Shown piece after piece: positions 9,452 through 18,105 of a DNA stretch of 64,000 bases (within the stretch, counting starts at the first letter, position 1; the number at the start of each line of letters is the position of its first letter). The notes under the pieces are model-generated. The model ran no database searches, was not told where the DNA came from, and saw nothing but the letters and a program-made list of their open reading frames with translations. The stretch is from JAWKTT01 sp041398965. Its GTDB lineage: Bacteria; Planctomycetota; Planctomycetia; Planctomycetales; Planctomycetaceae. The translations under genes were made by a program, and so were the position numbers. The stretch is taken from assembly GCA_041398965.1 (NCBI GenBank), contig JAWKTT010000005.1, forward strand, positions 124,001 to 188,000, written 5' to 3'.

Positions 9452-10735
9452 ATGTCGGTTACCGCAGTTATTGGGTTGCAATGGGGCGACGAAGCCAAGG
9501 GCAAGATCGTCGACATCCTCACAGACCAGCACGAGATCACCGTCCGTTATCTTGGCGGAAACAATGCCGGGCATACAGTCGTGTTTGGGGGGACGAAGTA
9601 CAAACTCTCGCTCCTCCCAGCCGGAGTGTTGCGGCCCGGTGTCCTCTCCGTCATCGCCAACGGAGTCGTCATCAATCCGCAGGCCCTGATTGCCGAGATG
9701 GACTCGATCATCGCCCAAGGGGTCGAGATCGGCAGCAACCTCGTCATCAGCGATAAAGCTCACGTTATCTTCCCATATCACATGGCTGAAGAAGCGATTC
9801 TCGAAAAGCAACGGGGAGCCAAAGCGATCGGCACCACCATGCGGGGCATCGGGACCTGCTATCGTGACAAGTATTCTCGAACCTACGCCATCCGCATCGG
9901 CGACCTCTACCGTCCCGAATACTTCCGCGACCGGCTGCAGGACGTCACCGCACAGAAGAATCAGATCCTTGCCGCCCTCGACCCAGACTTCAAACCGTTC
10001 GTCGCTGAGGAAATCGCCGAAGCATATGCCCCTTACATCGAACGACTACGCCCTCACGTTGTCGACACGACCAGCCTGCTGCACCGGGCGATCAGGGAGG
10101 GCAAGAACATGCTGTTTGAAGGGGCCCAAGGGAGCCTGCTGGACATCGATCACGGAACGTTCCCTTATGTCACGTCATCAAACAGTTCGGGTTGCGGAAT
10201 TCATCCGGGAAGTGGTGTTCCCGAACGATTCATCGATCAGATGATCGGCATCGTCAAAGCATACACCAGCCGCGTCGGCGGAGGCCCCTGCCCGACAGAA
10301 CTCGAAAACGAAATCGGCCAACACATCCGAGAAGAAGGGCACGAATACGGGACCGTTACTGGTCGACCCCGACGATGCGGCTGGCTCGATGCCGTCGCCA
10401 CCCGATACGGTGCGAGAATCAGCGGCGTCGACTGTTTGGCGGTGATGCTACTGGACGTGCTCAGTAAGCTGGATGAAGTCTCGATTTGCGAAGCGTATGA
10501 GATACATGGCGAACGGACGACCGACTTCCCAACGCACGAACTCGACCTCGCCGCGGCACGTCCGATTTACCGGACGCTCCCCGGCTGGAAGAAGGACATC
10601 ACCGGAGCCCGCACACTCAGCGATCTCCCGAAAGAGGCCCGTGCCTACCTCGACTCCATCACCGAACTGGTCGAGTCCCCGATCCGCTACGTCTCCATCG
10701 GCCCCGACCGAGAACAGACAATCTTCATCGACTGA
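9452..10735 (+). CDS. purA: Adenylosuccinate synthetase
   Basis: This enzyme makes adenylosuccinate from IMP, aspartate and GTP in AMP synthesis. The start at MSVTAVIGLQWGDEAKGK (9452) has an AGGGAAG site and gives 427 residues, the normal length. Visible motifs are the GTP-binding GDEAKGK loop with its catalytic Asp, NNAGHT with the catalytic His, the IMP-binding FEGAQGSLLDIDHGTFPYV, and TGRPRRCGWLD. The usual GDEGKGK and GTTGRGIGP motifs read GDEAKGK and GTTMRGIGT here, which are modest departures. It is a single gene between a divergent oxidoreductase and a convergent phosphatase. A second purine gene, purN, is about 50 kb away. Confidence 0.95.
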   Translation: MSVTAVIGLQWGDEAKGKIVDILTDQHEITVRYLGGNNAGHTVVFGGTKYKLSLLPAGVLRPGVLSVIANGVVINPQALIAEMDSIIAQGVEIGSNLVISDKAHVIFPYHMAEEAILEKQRGAKAIGTTMRGIGTCYRDKYSRTYAIRIGDLYRPEYFRDRLQDVTAQKNQILAALDPDFKPFVAEEIAEAYAPYIERLRPHVVDTTSLLHRAIREGKNMLFEGAQGSLLDIDHGTFPYVTSSNSSGCGIHPGSGVPERFIDQMIGIVKAYTSRVGGGPCPTELENEIGQHIREEGHEYGTVTGRPRRCGWLDAVATRYGARISGVDCLAVMLLDVLSKLDEVSICEAYEIHGERTTDFPTHELDLAAARPIYRTLPGWKKDITGARTLSDLPKEARAYLDSITELVESPIRYVSIGPDREQTIFID

Positions 10736-10857
10736 CCCCAGTCAGCGGCAGAACGCAATCCCTCCGGTGATGCGCGGTCGCTCTCGGCTCACGTCTACCC
10801 GCATCGGCGACCCCAGCGGACGGCTTGTCCTGTGTCACGAATCGTGGGGGAATCGGT

Positions 10858-11796
10858 TCAGTTCGACGGATAACGTTCGGGGTTCCAGTCTTTCGCAAGG
10901 TGGGCCAACTTGGCTCGCGTTTCGGGATTGACGGCACATGCCACGATGCCCGGTAAACGAAGCATATCCGCTCGATCATCCATCCACATTTCATGGAAGT
11001 TGACCCGCTCTCCATTGTGGACCCAGACTGCTTCTCCGCCAAAGGCTCGGGCGATCTGTGCTGAGACCGGGAAGTCATAGATGTTCGGCGAATGAATCAG
11101 CGACCCGCCAAATGCTCCGGTTGCCAGCAGAGGATAGATGCTCCCCGGCATGTCATCGGGAGCAACCCCTTCCAGTCCCAGACCGGTCACTTCTTTCGCC
11201 CGCTGCGGGTCGGCTGATTGAAAACCGATGAGATAGATTTTCGAAGAGTCCCCCCGTGTCGCCGGATCGATGGGAGGTAATGACGACAACACGTCGTGAG
11301 CCGTGCGACGTGGATCGTCTGCCCCGCATCGAACTTCATCCCGAGCCACCTGCACCCATGTTCCGTGCGGCCCCATCTCGGGAAGAAACACGAGCGATGC
11401 CAACATCTCCTCCTTCGTACGGGCATGCAGCATGACGCAGTACCCATCGCCGGTACGATCGCGAAACGTCTTGGTTCCATCGATCGGGTCGAGAGCGAGG
11501 GTGATAGGACTCTCCGACGGAAACGCGGCAAGGTCGCCGGTCTCTTCTTCCGCTTCGATTCGACATTCCCGAAACACCGGGTTCCCATCCCGTAAGGCGG
11601 CAACGATCAACTCTTGCAAAGTCAGATCGGCGAGTGTCAGGGCATCGGTGTTACTGCTGCCAGAAGACTTCCCTTCGAGGGCAATGTCGAAGTACCGCAG
11701 CCGCTTAGCGACCGCTCCCGCCCACCGCAGCACCGGGGGCATCTCCAACAGCAACGCATCAATGACCCGGTCTGCCAGCGACATCGTCTCTCCCAT
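10858..11796 (-). CDS. Inositol monophosphatase/CysQ-family phosphatase
   Basis: A Mg-dependent phosphatase of the inositol monophosphatase superfamily. It has DALTLADLTLQELI, the EEETGD metal ligands, the signature LALDPIDGTKTF, and a C-terminal LIHSPNIYDFPVSAQIARAFG with the last Asp ligand. At 312 residues it fits 3'(2'),5'-bisphosphate nucleotidase (CysQ/Hal2-like), but inositol monophosphatase activity cannot be excluded. Start 11796 (GAGG upstream) and start 11784 (GGGAGA upstream) are both plausible; the frame to 11850 is not supported. It converges on purA with a gap of about 120 bases and no obvious terminator. Confidence 0.85.
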   Translation of the reverse strand: MGETMSLADRVIDALLLEMPPVLRWAGAVAKRLRYFDIALEGKSSGSSNTDALTLADLTLQELIVAALRDGNPVFRECRIEAEEETGDLAAFPSESPITLALDPIDGTKTFRDRTGDGYCVMLHARTKEEMLASLVFLPEMGPHGTWVQVARDEVRCGADDPRRTAHDVLSSLPPIDPATRGDSSKIYLIGFQSADPQRAKEVTGLGLEGVAPDDMPGSIYPLLATGAFGGSLIHSPNIYDFPVSAQIARAFGGEAVWVHNGERVNFHEMWMDDRADMLRLPGIVACAVNPETRAKLAHLAKDWNPERYPSN

Positions 11797-12262
11797 TCTC
11801 ACAACCTCACTAATGTCCAAACGACCGGAGATTCCGGAGTCCGGGGCCACTTGTCAATGCTCCTGAAAAAATGCTTCTATCGATGGTCCATGGCGTTCTC
11901 TCTGCGAGCCATGATACCTTAGAGAAAGAATATGGTGACGGACTGACTGCGATGCAGGCGATGCTCCTGCGTCCTTTGCTACGAGTCGGCCCCAATGGAG
12001 TGTTGATGAAGTCCAGATTACCCACTGTGATGACATCGCGATGATTACATGGACGTCACAGTGATGTCACCTCTGGGGCGGCTTGTTGCATTTCGCTCAC
12101 GGAGAGTTGTGGCTGTATCCTACTTAAAACAAAGAAGATACGACGAATCAGGACCGTGTCGAGTCGGTTTTGGCATGAGGTGTGCCTACTCTTGAGGTGT
12201 TCCACTCAACCGGGACGGTCCGGGAGTCGAGTTCAAGAGACACTTTCACTGGGAGCAGAATC
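11797..12262. other. Divergent intergenic region, no gene seen
   Basis: About 465 bases between the phosphatase (minus) and a small secreted protein (plus). It holds the upstream regions of both genes. A short dyad, gacgtcacagtgatgtcac (12052-12070), could bind a regulator, but nothing ties it to one. No convincing promoter or RNA gene was found. Confidence 0.4.
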
Positions 12263-13003
12263 ATGAAGACTGCATCACTTGCCACCATCACGCTCTTAGT
12301 CTTAGTCAACGTCGGATTGGCAGATCACAATCGACCCGCCGCGGATCAGGCGTTCGCCTTAGTCGCTGAGGCCCGCGATCTTCGCTGGGACATTCGGATG
12401 GAGTTCGCCAACTCGGTCGATCAGCGCGATCTGCTTCGCGATTCGACTCACGTTTACGAGTCACTCGTTCACTTGGAAGAGATGTTCTTCGACAACAGCA
12501 GCGAAGCGGCACTCGTGCGGTACATCAATCACATTCAGAGTGACATCGCCCAACTCGACAGCAGCATCAATACCTGCGACTTCGCACGCCCATTGGACGA
12601 TAGCTTCGGCCGAGGGGAGGGACCCCAACGCGGCCTGACACATGAGCGATTCAATGCGTCCCCACGACATCACGAGTGCTACGGGCACGTCCTGACGATC
12701 AAGGCCCGCTTGCAGAACATGGTTCGCGGCCTCGAACTGCTCGAACGGTCCGTCTGCTCGGTTGGCCATGTCGGCCACGTTAGACAACCGTTGATCGGAC
12801 AACCATTGAACATCGCCCCCGCCCCGATCAATCAGCACCCCGGTCATCAACATGAAGAGATCGCACCACCCGTCCGTAGCCAAGACCCCCGTTTCGTCCC
12901 CACGACACCCAGCAACCCTTCACGGCCACCATTGATGGTTCCCCAATCCTCAAACTTCCGCCCCGTCAGCCAACTAAGAATCGTGCTGCCTCTCCGGAAG
13001 TGA
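12263..13003 (+). CDS. Small secreted protein of unknown function
   Basis: The start at MKTASLATITLLVLVNVGLA (12263, GGGAG upstream) gives a clean signal peptide; the longer frame to 12182 is not needed. The mature part is about 225 residues. It begins with a mostly helical region (DLRWDIRMEFANSVDQRD, LEEMFFDNSSEAAL) and ends in a Pro/His-rich low-complexity tail. It has four cysteines and no recognised catalytic motif. Similar helical secreted proteins occur singly in planctomycete genomes. A strong terminator follows at 13035, so it is monocistronic. Confidence 0.75.
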   Translation: MKTASLATITLLVLVNVGLADHNRPAADQAFALVAEARDLRWDIRMEFANSVDQRDLLRDSTHVYESLVHLEEMFFDNSSEAALVRYINHIQSDIAQLDSSINTCDFARPLDDSFGRGEGPQRGLTHERFNASPRHHECYGHVLTIKARLQNMVRGLELLERSVCSVGHVGHVRQPLIGQPLNIAPAPINQHPGHQHEEIAPPVRSQDPRFVPTTPSNPSRPPLMVPQSSNFRPVSQLRIVLPLRK

Positions 13004-13034
13004 AGTGACGAACCTTCAACGCAACATTTCACCC

Positions 13035-13078
13035 AGAAGGCTGGACCGCCCATCGGCACGTCCAGCCTTCTCGCGTTT
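13035..13078 (+). terminator. Rho-independent terminator of the small secreted protein gene
   Basis: agaaggctggac (13035-13046) pairs perfectly with gtccagccttct (13060-13071) and is followed by cgcgtttt. It lies 32 bases after the stop at 13003. The 207 bases on to the next stop, at 13285 on the other strand, hold nothing else seen. Confidence 0.75.
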
Positions 13079-13284
13079 TCGACAAGTCCGCAGGGGCCAC
13101 GGTATTAACGGGATGAGATCGGCAAATTCCTCGACGCTCTCCAGAGCGGACCTTGTTGATTGGAGGGAAAAGCGTCGTAGGAATAGGCAAATCGCGATTT
13201 CAATACCGTCCCATTAACACGATCGAGTGTCCTCCCCGTGGTGGGTCGGCGTCGTGCCGACTTAATCCACCCCACATTGCTGTT

Positions 13285-15222
13285 TCATTCACCTTTGATG
13301 GGGTGAAGCATGCGAGCGTGACCGTTGTAGAGGCTCGACGTGACGCTCGGAACCGCGATGTAGGGGGAGTCGTCGATTTCCTCTGTGAGCTTTTGCATTT
13401 CGGTCTCGTTGGGTTGTGATTGCGAGGTAAAATCGCTTTGGGCAACACGTAGTCTGCCTTCTCGCAGTACCCTTTGCAGCAGATTCCGTCTGTCGTCAGG
13501 GAGGATCACGCCAATGATGACTTCGTCTGAGACTAATCTCCGAGGAAAGGGATAAGTGTCCCCGGCTCCCGAGAAACCACCATCAGGTCTCTGAATCGTC
13601 GCATGTTTCCCCAGAATCTTTGCCCCTTGATCGATAAGGATATTCTCCGAGTCACGCTTGCAGTAAAGGTCGGCTGCATTATTGGGGAACAGGGATTGTT
13701 TCCAATCGGCTGGGAGTGGAGCGTCCAGTTGAATCGGGATGAACGTGAGTGTCATTCCCAACGGAATCTGTTCGGCGTAGTGATAGTCCAGCCAGGATAA
13801 TCTGTCGATCGACAACGTAATGCTTGCGGGGGCAAGGCCATCAATGTACTGGACAGCGAATTTCTTGTCCTTCTTGCCAGTCAACTCGCGAATATTTTCA
13901 GTGTTTAACGTGTCGGTCGGGATCGTCACGCCGAAGAGGCAAGAGAGGCCCGACTCGTCGCTAGGGTTTGTCACGGCGGTGCCACTCAGAGTGAAGCGAT
14001 AGTTGCCAATCGGGAGCCAGAGTTCATCGGTCCACTCGGCCTCTTCGGAGATCGTGACGCGAATGTCAGCGTATCGACCGATCGGGGCGTTCTTGTCCCG
14101 CTGGATGCTGCCTGCGGCAGCGGCGTCGGAAAAGGGAGTGAATTGAATGCTCGAAGTTTTCGGGTCCAGGCCGCCCCAGTCAATCGACCGCGATCCTTCC
14201 ACCTCCTGAGAAGAGTTGCGAGCCTGTTCCATTTGCGTCGGTGCCACTTTCGCTTCCCGGTAGTATTTCCCATCAGGGCGAATGACGACCCGGTAGTCTG
14301 TTAGTCCATTGGACTCCCATCGACTCGAGGAGTTGTCGTCATAGACTTGGTTGACGTCGATGAAGTACCACATCCGCTCCCTAAGTGACGCAGGCATTTC
14401 AGAATCGGGGGAATCTTCCCGTTTCAACGTGACACGACCCACTTGATCGGGGCGGGGCACGGTAAGAGACAGGACTCGGTCCTTCCCCGGATACACGGAA
14501 ACTCGGTTCCCCAGTACGAGGTGCTCGCTCGTTTCTAATTGAACGTAGTACAGACCATAGAGCACGAGGCCGAAGTCAATCGCTCCGTCTGCTTCTGTCT
14601 CTTCCGACATTGCAGGAATTGCCTTTGTGTTGTCGGACAATCCATGAACCTTGACGCTGACACCGGGAGCCGGTTCGGTTTTGGCATCATCGTAGAAGCA
14701 CTGCACGATGAGGCGGTTCCATTCGGCGGGTTGTGCGGGGGATTGTGGTGCAGTCTGGCTGGGGATTGCGGCAAGCGAACTCTTCAAGCCAACGAGTTCC
14801 TTCAACAACGCCGCATTCTCGGCTCGTTGTCGTTCGGCGATGTCACGATTGTCCCGAATGGATTGCCAGTTGAGATAGAACAGCCCGCCACAGACAAGCG
14901 TCAGGAGGAGGAGTGAGAGGTTCAGTTTCTGCTTCATGAGTTTCTCCTGCATGGCGTCAAACCAGAGTTGCCGGGCGATGCGGCCGGGATTGCCGAATTG
15001 GTACAGTACGCGTCGTCGAATCTCCTTGACCCGCGAGTCACCGAGATCGCCAGACTTCTCATCGAGCGCGACGAAGGAGGTGTCTCCACTACGGAGAAGC
15101 TCACGCTGCGTCGCCATTTGCAAGTGGTCGGCGAGTTCATCCAGGATGTCTGCCCGCAAAGACTTCGGCTCCTCCTCATGCGGAGCAGGCAAGTCGGCTG
15201 ACATCTCTTCGGGTGGAAACAT
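13285..15222 (-). CDS. Membrane-anchored protein with permease-prefix-like N-terminus, partner of PadR
   Basis: A 645-residue protein. The N-terminal 90 residues (LRADILDELADHLQMATQREL... NPGRIARQLWFDAMQEKLM) look like the cytoplasmic prefix domain found on planctomycete permeases that pair with PadR regulators. One transmembrane helix follows (LNLSLLLLTLVCGGLFYLNW, about residues 97-116), then a short coiled coil. A large extracytoplasmic part contains a carboxypeptidase-regulatory-like beta region near residues 165-260. The rest is not recognised. It lies 47 bases downstream of the PadR gene on the same strand, so the two are almost certainly co-transcribed. No transporter helices are present, which is unusual for this prefix. 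Confidence 0.7.
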   Translation of the reverse strand: MFPPEEMSADLPAPHEEEPKSLRADILDELADHLQMATQRELLRSGDTSFVALDEKSGDLGDSRVKEIRRRVLYQFGNPGRIARQLWFDAMQEKLMKQKLNLSLLLLTLVCGGLFYLNWQSIRDNRDIAERQRAENAALLKELVGLKSSLAAIPSQTAPQSPAQPAEWNRLIVQCFYDDAKTEPAPGVSVKVHGLSDNTKAIPAMSEETEADGAIDFGLVLYGLYYVQLETSEHLVLGNRVSVYPGKDRVLSLTVPRPDQVGRVTLKREDSPDSEMPASLRERMWYFIDVNQVYDDNSSSRWESNGLTDYRVVIRPDGKYYREAKVAPTQMEQARNSSQEVEGSRSIDWGGLDPKTSSIQFTPFSDAAAAGSIQRDKNAPIGRYADIRVTISEEAEWTDELWLPIGNYRFTLSGTAVTNPSDESGLSCLFGVTIPTDTLNTENIRELTGKKDKKFAVQYIDGLAPASITLSIDRLSWLDYHYAEQIPLGMTLTFIPIQLDAPLPADWKQSLFPNNAADLYCKRDSENILIDQGAKILGKHATIQRPDGGFSGAGDTYPFPRRLVSDEVIIGVILPDDRRNLLQRVLREGRLRVAQSDFTSQSQPNETEMQKLTEEIDDSPYIAVPSVTSSLYNGHARMLHPIKGE

Positions 15223-15269
15223 GAAGTCACATCCTTTGAAAGCAGTGTCTTAGGCGGAGAGCCGTTCCG

Positions 15270-15596
15270 TCAGGATCCGGCCATCCCGATCACTCCGTTG
15301 ACCGCTGTCGAGAACTCCCGCCATTCGTCTTTGCTGGCGGCCAACGATTTTTTCCCGGCTGATGTCAGCTTGTAGTATTTCCGACGACGCCCCTCATGCT
15401 CGCTCCAAGTGGCAGTCAGCAGCTTCTGGCGTTCGAGCCGATGGAGTGCGGGATACAAACTCCCTTCCTTCAACTCGAACACCCCCGCCGAGCGGGCCAG
15501 GACCGTCTGCGAGATCGCGTATCCATAGGAGTCCCCCCCCGACACGACTTCGAGAATGAGCATGTCGAGCATGCCAGCGAGTAGTTTGGAATCCAT
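15270..15596 (-). CDS. PadR-family transcriptional regulator
   Basis: A 108-residue winged-helix regulator starting at MDSKLLAGMLDMLILEVVSG (15596). The signature GDSYGYAISQ, then ELKEGSLYPALHRLERQKLL, and the wing EGRRRKYYKLTSAGKKSL are typical PadR. The upstream extension to 15752 runs across the promoter and is not used. The gene heads a two-gene unit with the membrane protein at 13285-15222 and probably represses it together with itself. Confidence 0.9.
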   Translation of the reverse strand: MDSKLLAGMLDMLILEVVSGGDSYGYAISQTVLARSAGVFELKEGSLYPALHRLERQKLLTATWSEHEGRRRKYYKLTSAGKKSLAASKDEWREFSTAVNGVIGMAGS

Positions 15597-15627
15597 CCTG
15601 TGTGCCTCAATACCTAGCGTGACTGTG

Positions 15628-15661
15628 CATATACTATGCGCGTCTATGTAGTCCGTGTCAA
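15628..15661 (-). promoter_or_regulatory. Candidate promoter and operator of the PadR unit
   Basis: On the minus strand TTGACA (15661-15656) is followed after 17 bases by CATAGT, a fair sigma-70 pair. The spacer and -10 region carry an imperfect dyad (ACTA-N12-TAGT with ATAG half-sites). PadR proteins bind dyads of this kind, so autoregulation is a reasonable inference. Confidence 0.4.
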
Positions 15662-15840
15662 GTGCGTTTGTAAGGAGATTCAGCTCAACTGTCCTTTGGG
15701 GTTTGAACTTGGGGAGTGATGAGGTCGCCAATTGGTGAGGGGAGGCGTACACTCTCGGGGTTGATCTCGGTGTTGATGAGGTTGAGGCGTCTCAGCGGAG
15801 AGCAGGGTAACGGCGTTGGGGCGAGTATGTCCTGTGACTG

Positions 15841-17973
15841 ATGAAAAGGGGAATGGTCTTGGCTGGGGTATCGTCACATGATGCGACTGTCGATGCTGCC
15901 GCGGAGCGGCGGTCCAACCGGGCATGGTGGGGGGCGATCGGGGGCGTCACCCTGCTGGTGTTGGTGATCGAAGTGCTCCGTTGGTCGGACCCCGAAGCGC
16001 GGAGGATTGGTTGGGGTTTCGCTTTCGCGGGCGAACATCCTGATGCTCTCCCTTTCGTCCCGTTGTTGCTGTTGCTGCCGATCTTCTGGCTCGCCAGTGG
16101 ACGACGTCGATCATTCCCCAGGCAAGTCGCCGTAAACACACGGAGAGACTCGCGAGGCCTACTTCATAAAGAGTCAACGGGGACGTGCGGACTCATGCAC
16201 GAACCGGGAGCGTCGTTGGACTGGTGGGGTTGTTTACTGGTCGGTCTGTGTGCGTTTGGGATGAGTTGGTCCGTCGGACAGTCGTTTGTGGACGATCAGG
16301 GAGCCGACATGCCACCTGCTTATCATGACGAGTACAGCTACCTCTTTCAGGCAGAGACATTCCTTGCGGGGAAGACATCGGTTCCCAGTTTCTCGCCTCG
16401 ACCGGAACTGTTTGACCAAGTGCATGTCTTGAACGAGGGACGATTTGCGAGCCGGTATTTTCCGGGGGTTGGCGTTTGGATGTTACCGTTTGTCGCGATG
16501 GGGAAGCCCTGGTTGGGGCATCAGGTGGCGGCGGCCTTGACGGCGATGTTGATGTATTGGATCGGGCGGGACCTCGCCGGGCGGACGGCTGGTCTCGTGG
16601 CTGGATTGTTGGTGGGAGTTTCCCCCGGGTTGACACTGTTCAGCAACCTGCTGCTAGCCCATCACCCGACACTTGTCGGGCTTGCGCTGTTTCTCTGGTG
16701 CTTTCTGAGGATGAAGCATCGAGGAAGTGTCGGCTGGGCCATCGGTGCGGGGGTCGGGTTATCGTTTGCGATGCTCTGTCGCCCGATGACCGCAGCAGGT
16801 TTCGGCCTCCCATTCGGCCTGTGGTTCGCATGGTATCTCGTAAGAGGAAACTGTACGCCTGGCACCTCTGTCGTCGCATCGACAGGGAAAGACTCAACTG
16901 CCAACAAGTCGACGATGACCGAGCAAGGACAGGTCGCACAACATCACCGACGACAACGCCTGCGACTGGCATTGGGGTTGTCGATGCCACTCTTCTTCGG
17001 GTTTGTGGTGATGCTGATCTACAACGCTTCGATTACCGGCAATCCGTTCGATTCGCCGTATCAGCAGTACACCGACATCTATACTCCGCGACATGTTTAC
17101 GGGTTCAATAACGTCGTGCGGGGGAGTCAGAAGTTGGGGCCGAAGGTGTTGGAGAACTATGACCAGTGGGCCGAGAATTTGGACGGAACACTCGCAACTC
17201 GAAACGTTTGGCGACGGCTCGTTTTCAGCATGCGCTGGACGTTTGGGATCGTCCCACTGACACTCTGCCTGCTGCTCTTGGTCTTCAGCAGAGGCCATCT
17301 CGGAGCGACGTCGCCGACGGGCAAGCAGGGGGCTGAAGAAACGTCCGTCGCGGCGAGAAGTTTGGGTTTGGGGGATTGGTGGCTCGTAATCGCATCGATC
17401 GTCTCGCTGCATCTGGTGCACGTCCCCTATTGGTTTGAGGGGATCATGGGATGGCACTACGTGCTCGAGTCTTCCCTGTGCTGGCTGCTGATCGTCGGAG
17501 GGGCGACGCAGATTGCCGTGCAGTGGTTTCGCGAGACCGGGTCGCTCGCGATGCGGCTCTGGTGGGTGATGTTTCTGGGAGTGGCCGTGCTGGTGAATAC
17601 CGTTTCGCTCCCTTTGGCGACCAGCAACCGAGGGACATGGTGGCTCTGGCGAAGCCCGCTGGCAGAAGGGGTGATGCAGGTTCGCTTCTCCCGGACGAAG
17701 TATGCCAGCATCCGTCATGAGGTCGATGCCTTGCGTGGCGGTCGCCCTTGTGTGGTGCTCGTCGTTGGAGAACCGACTGATCGGCACGTCGATTACGTCG
17801 TCAACTCGCCGCTTCTCGATGCTCCGGTCCTGTGGGTCCGCGTTCCGTCGGGTGAGACCGACCCGCAATCGTTGCAGTTGATCGCATCGCTGTTCCCGAC
17901 CCGCGATGCGATCCTCTTCGTCCCCAGCCAAAATCAACTCCACCCACTGATGAATCAATCAAACGCTCAGTAA
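15841..17973 (+). CDS. GT-C fold membrane protein (dolichyl-phosphate-mannosyltransferase/ArnT-like)
   Basis: A 710-residue polytopic protein. The stretch after the second helix reads PPAYHDEYSYLFQAETFLAG, the acidic loop typical of GT39/ArnT-like glycosyltransferases that use a lipid-linked sugar. At least nine hydrophobic helices follow, and HHPTLVGLALFLW and LCRPMTAAGFGLPFG resemble family loops. The C-terminal 90 residues form a small soluble domain (GRPCVVLVVGEP). A start at MKRGMV (15841) or the ATG four codons later (15853) is possible. It probably glycosylates an envelope lipid or protein; the acceptor is unknown. Confidence 0.7.
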   Translation: MKRGMVLAGVSSHDATVDAAAERRSNRAWWGAIGGVTLLVLVIEVLRWSDPEARRIGWGFAFAGEHPDALPFVPLLLLLPIFWLASGRRRSFPRQVAVNTRRDSRGLLHKESTGTCGLMHEPGASLDWWGCLLVGLCAFGMSWSVGQSFVDDQGADMPPAYHDEYSYLFQAETFLAGKTSVPSFSPRPELFDQVHVLNEGRFASRYFPGVGVWMLPFVAMGKPWLGHQVAAALTAMLMYWIGRDLAGRTAGLVAGLLVGVSPGLTLFSNLLLAHHPTLVGLALFLWCFLRMKHRGSVGWAIGAGVGLSFAMLCRPMTAAGFGLPFGLWFAWYLVRGNCTPGTSVVASTGKDSTANKSTMTEQGQVAQHHRRQRLRLALGLSMPLFFGFVVMLIYNASITGNPFDSPYQQYTDIYTPRHVYGFNNVVRGSQKLGPKVLENYDQWAENLDGTLATRNVWRRLVFSMRWTFGIVPLTLCLLLLVFSRGHLGATSPTGKQGAEETSVAARSLGLGDWWLVIASIVSLHLVHVPYWFEGIMGWHYVLESSLCWLLIVGGATQIAVQWFRETGSLAMRLWWVMFLGVAVLVNTVSLPLATSNRGTWWLWRSPLAEGVMQVRFSRTKYASIRHEVDALRGGRPCVVLVVGEPTDRHVDYVVNSPLLDAPVLWVRVPSGETDPQSLQLIASLFPTRDAILFVPSQNQLHPLMNQSNAQ

Positions 17974-18009
17974 TTTGGCACTCTGGGGGGCAGAAAGTAA
18001 TTGTCCCCG

Positions 18010-18036
18010 AGTCCCCACCGATGCAAGGTGGGGACT
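18010..18036. terminator. Bidirectional hairpin between convergent genes
   Basis: agtccccacc (18010-18019) and ggtggggact (18027-18036) form a perfect 10-bp stem with a 7-base loop, between convergent stops at 17973 and 18106. It resembles the hairpin at 4433-4453 in stem sequence (tccccac/gtgggga). Confidence 0.5.
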
Positions 18037-18105
18037 CCAAAGAAATTACGCTCACCTCCATGACTCCGCTCGTTCGGAGCGATGCAGACGCCATCGAGCA
18101 CGGCG

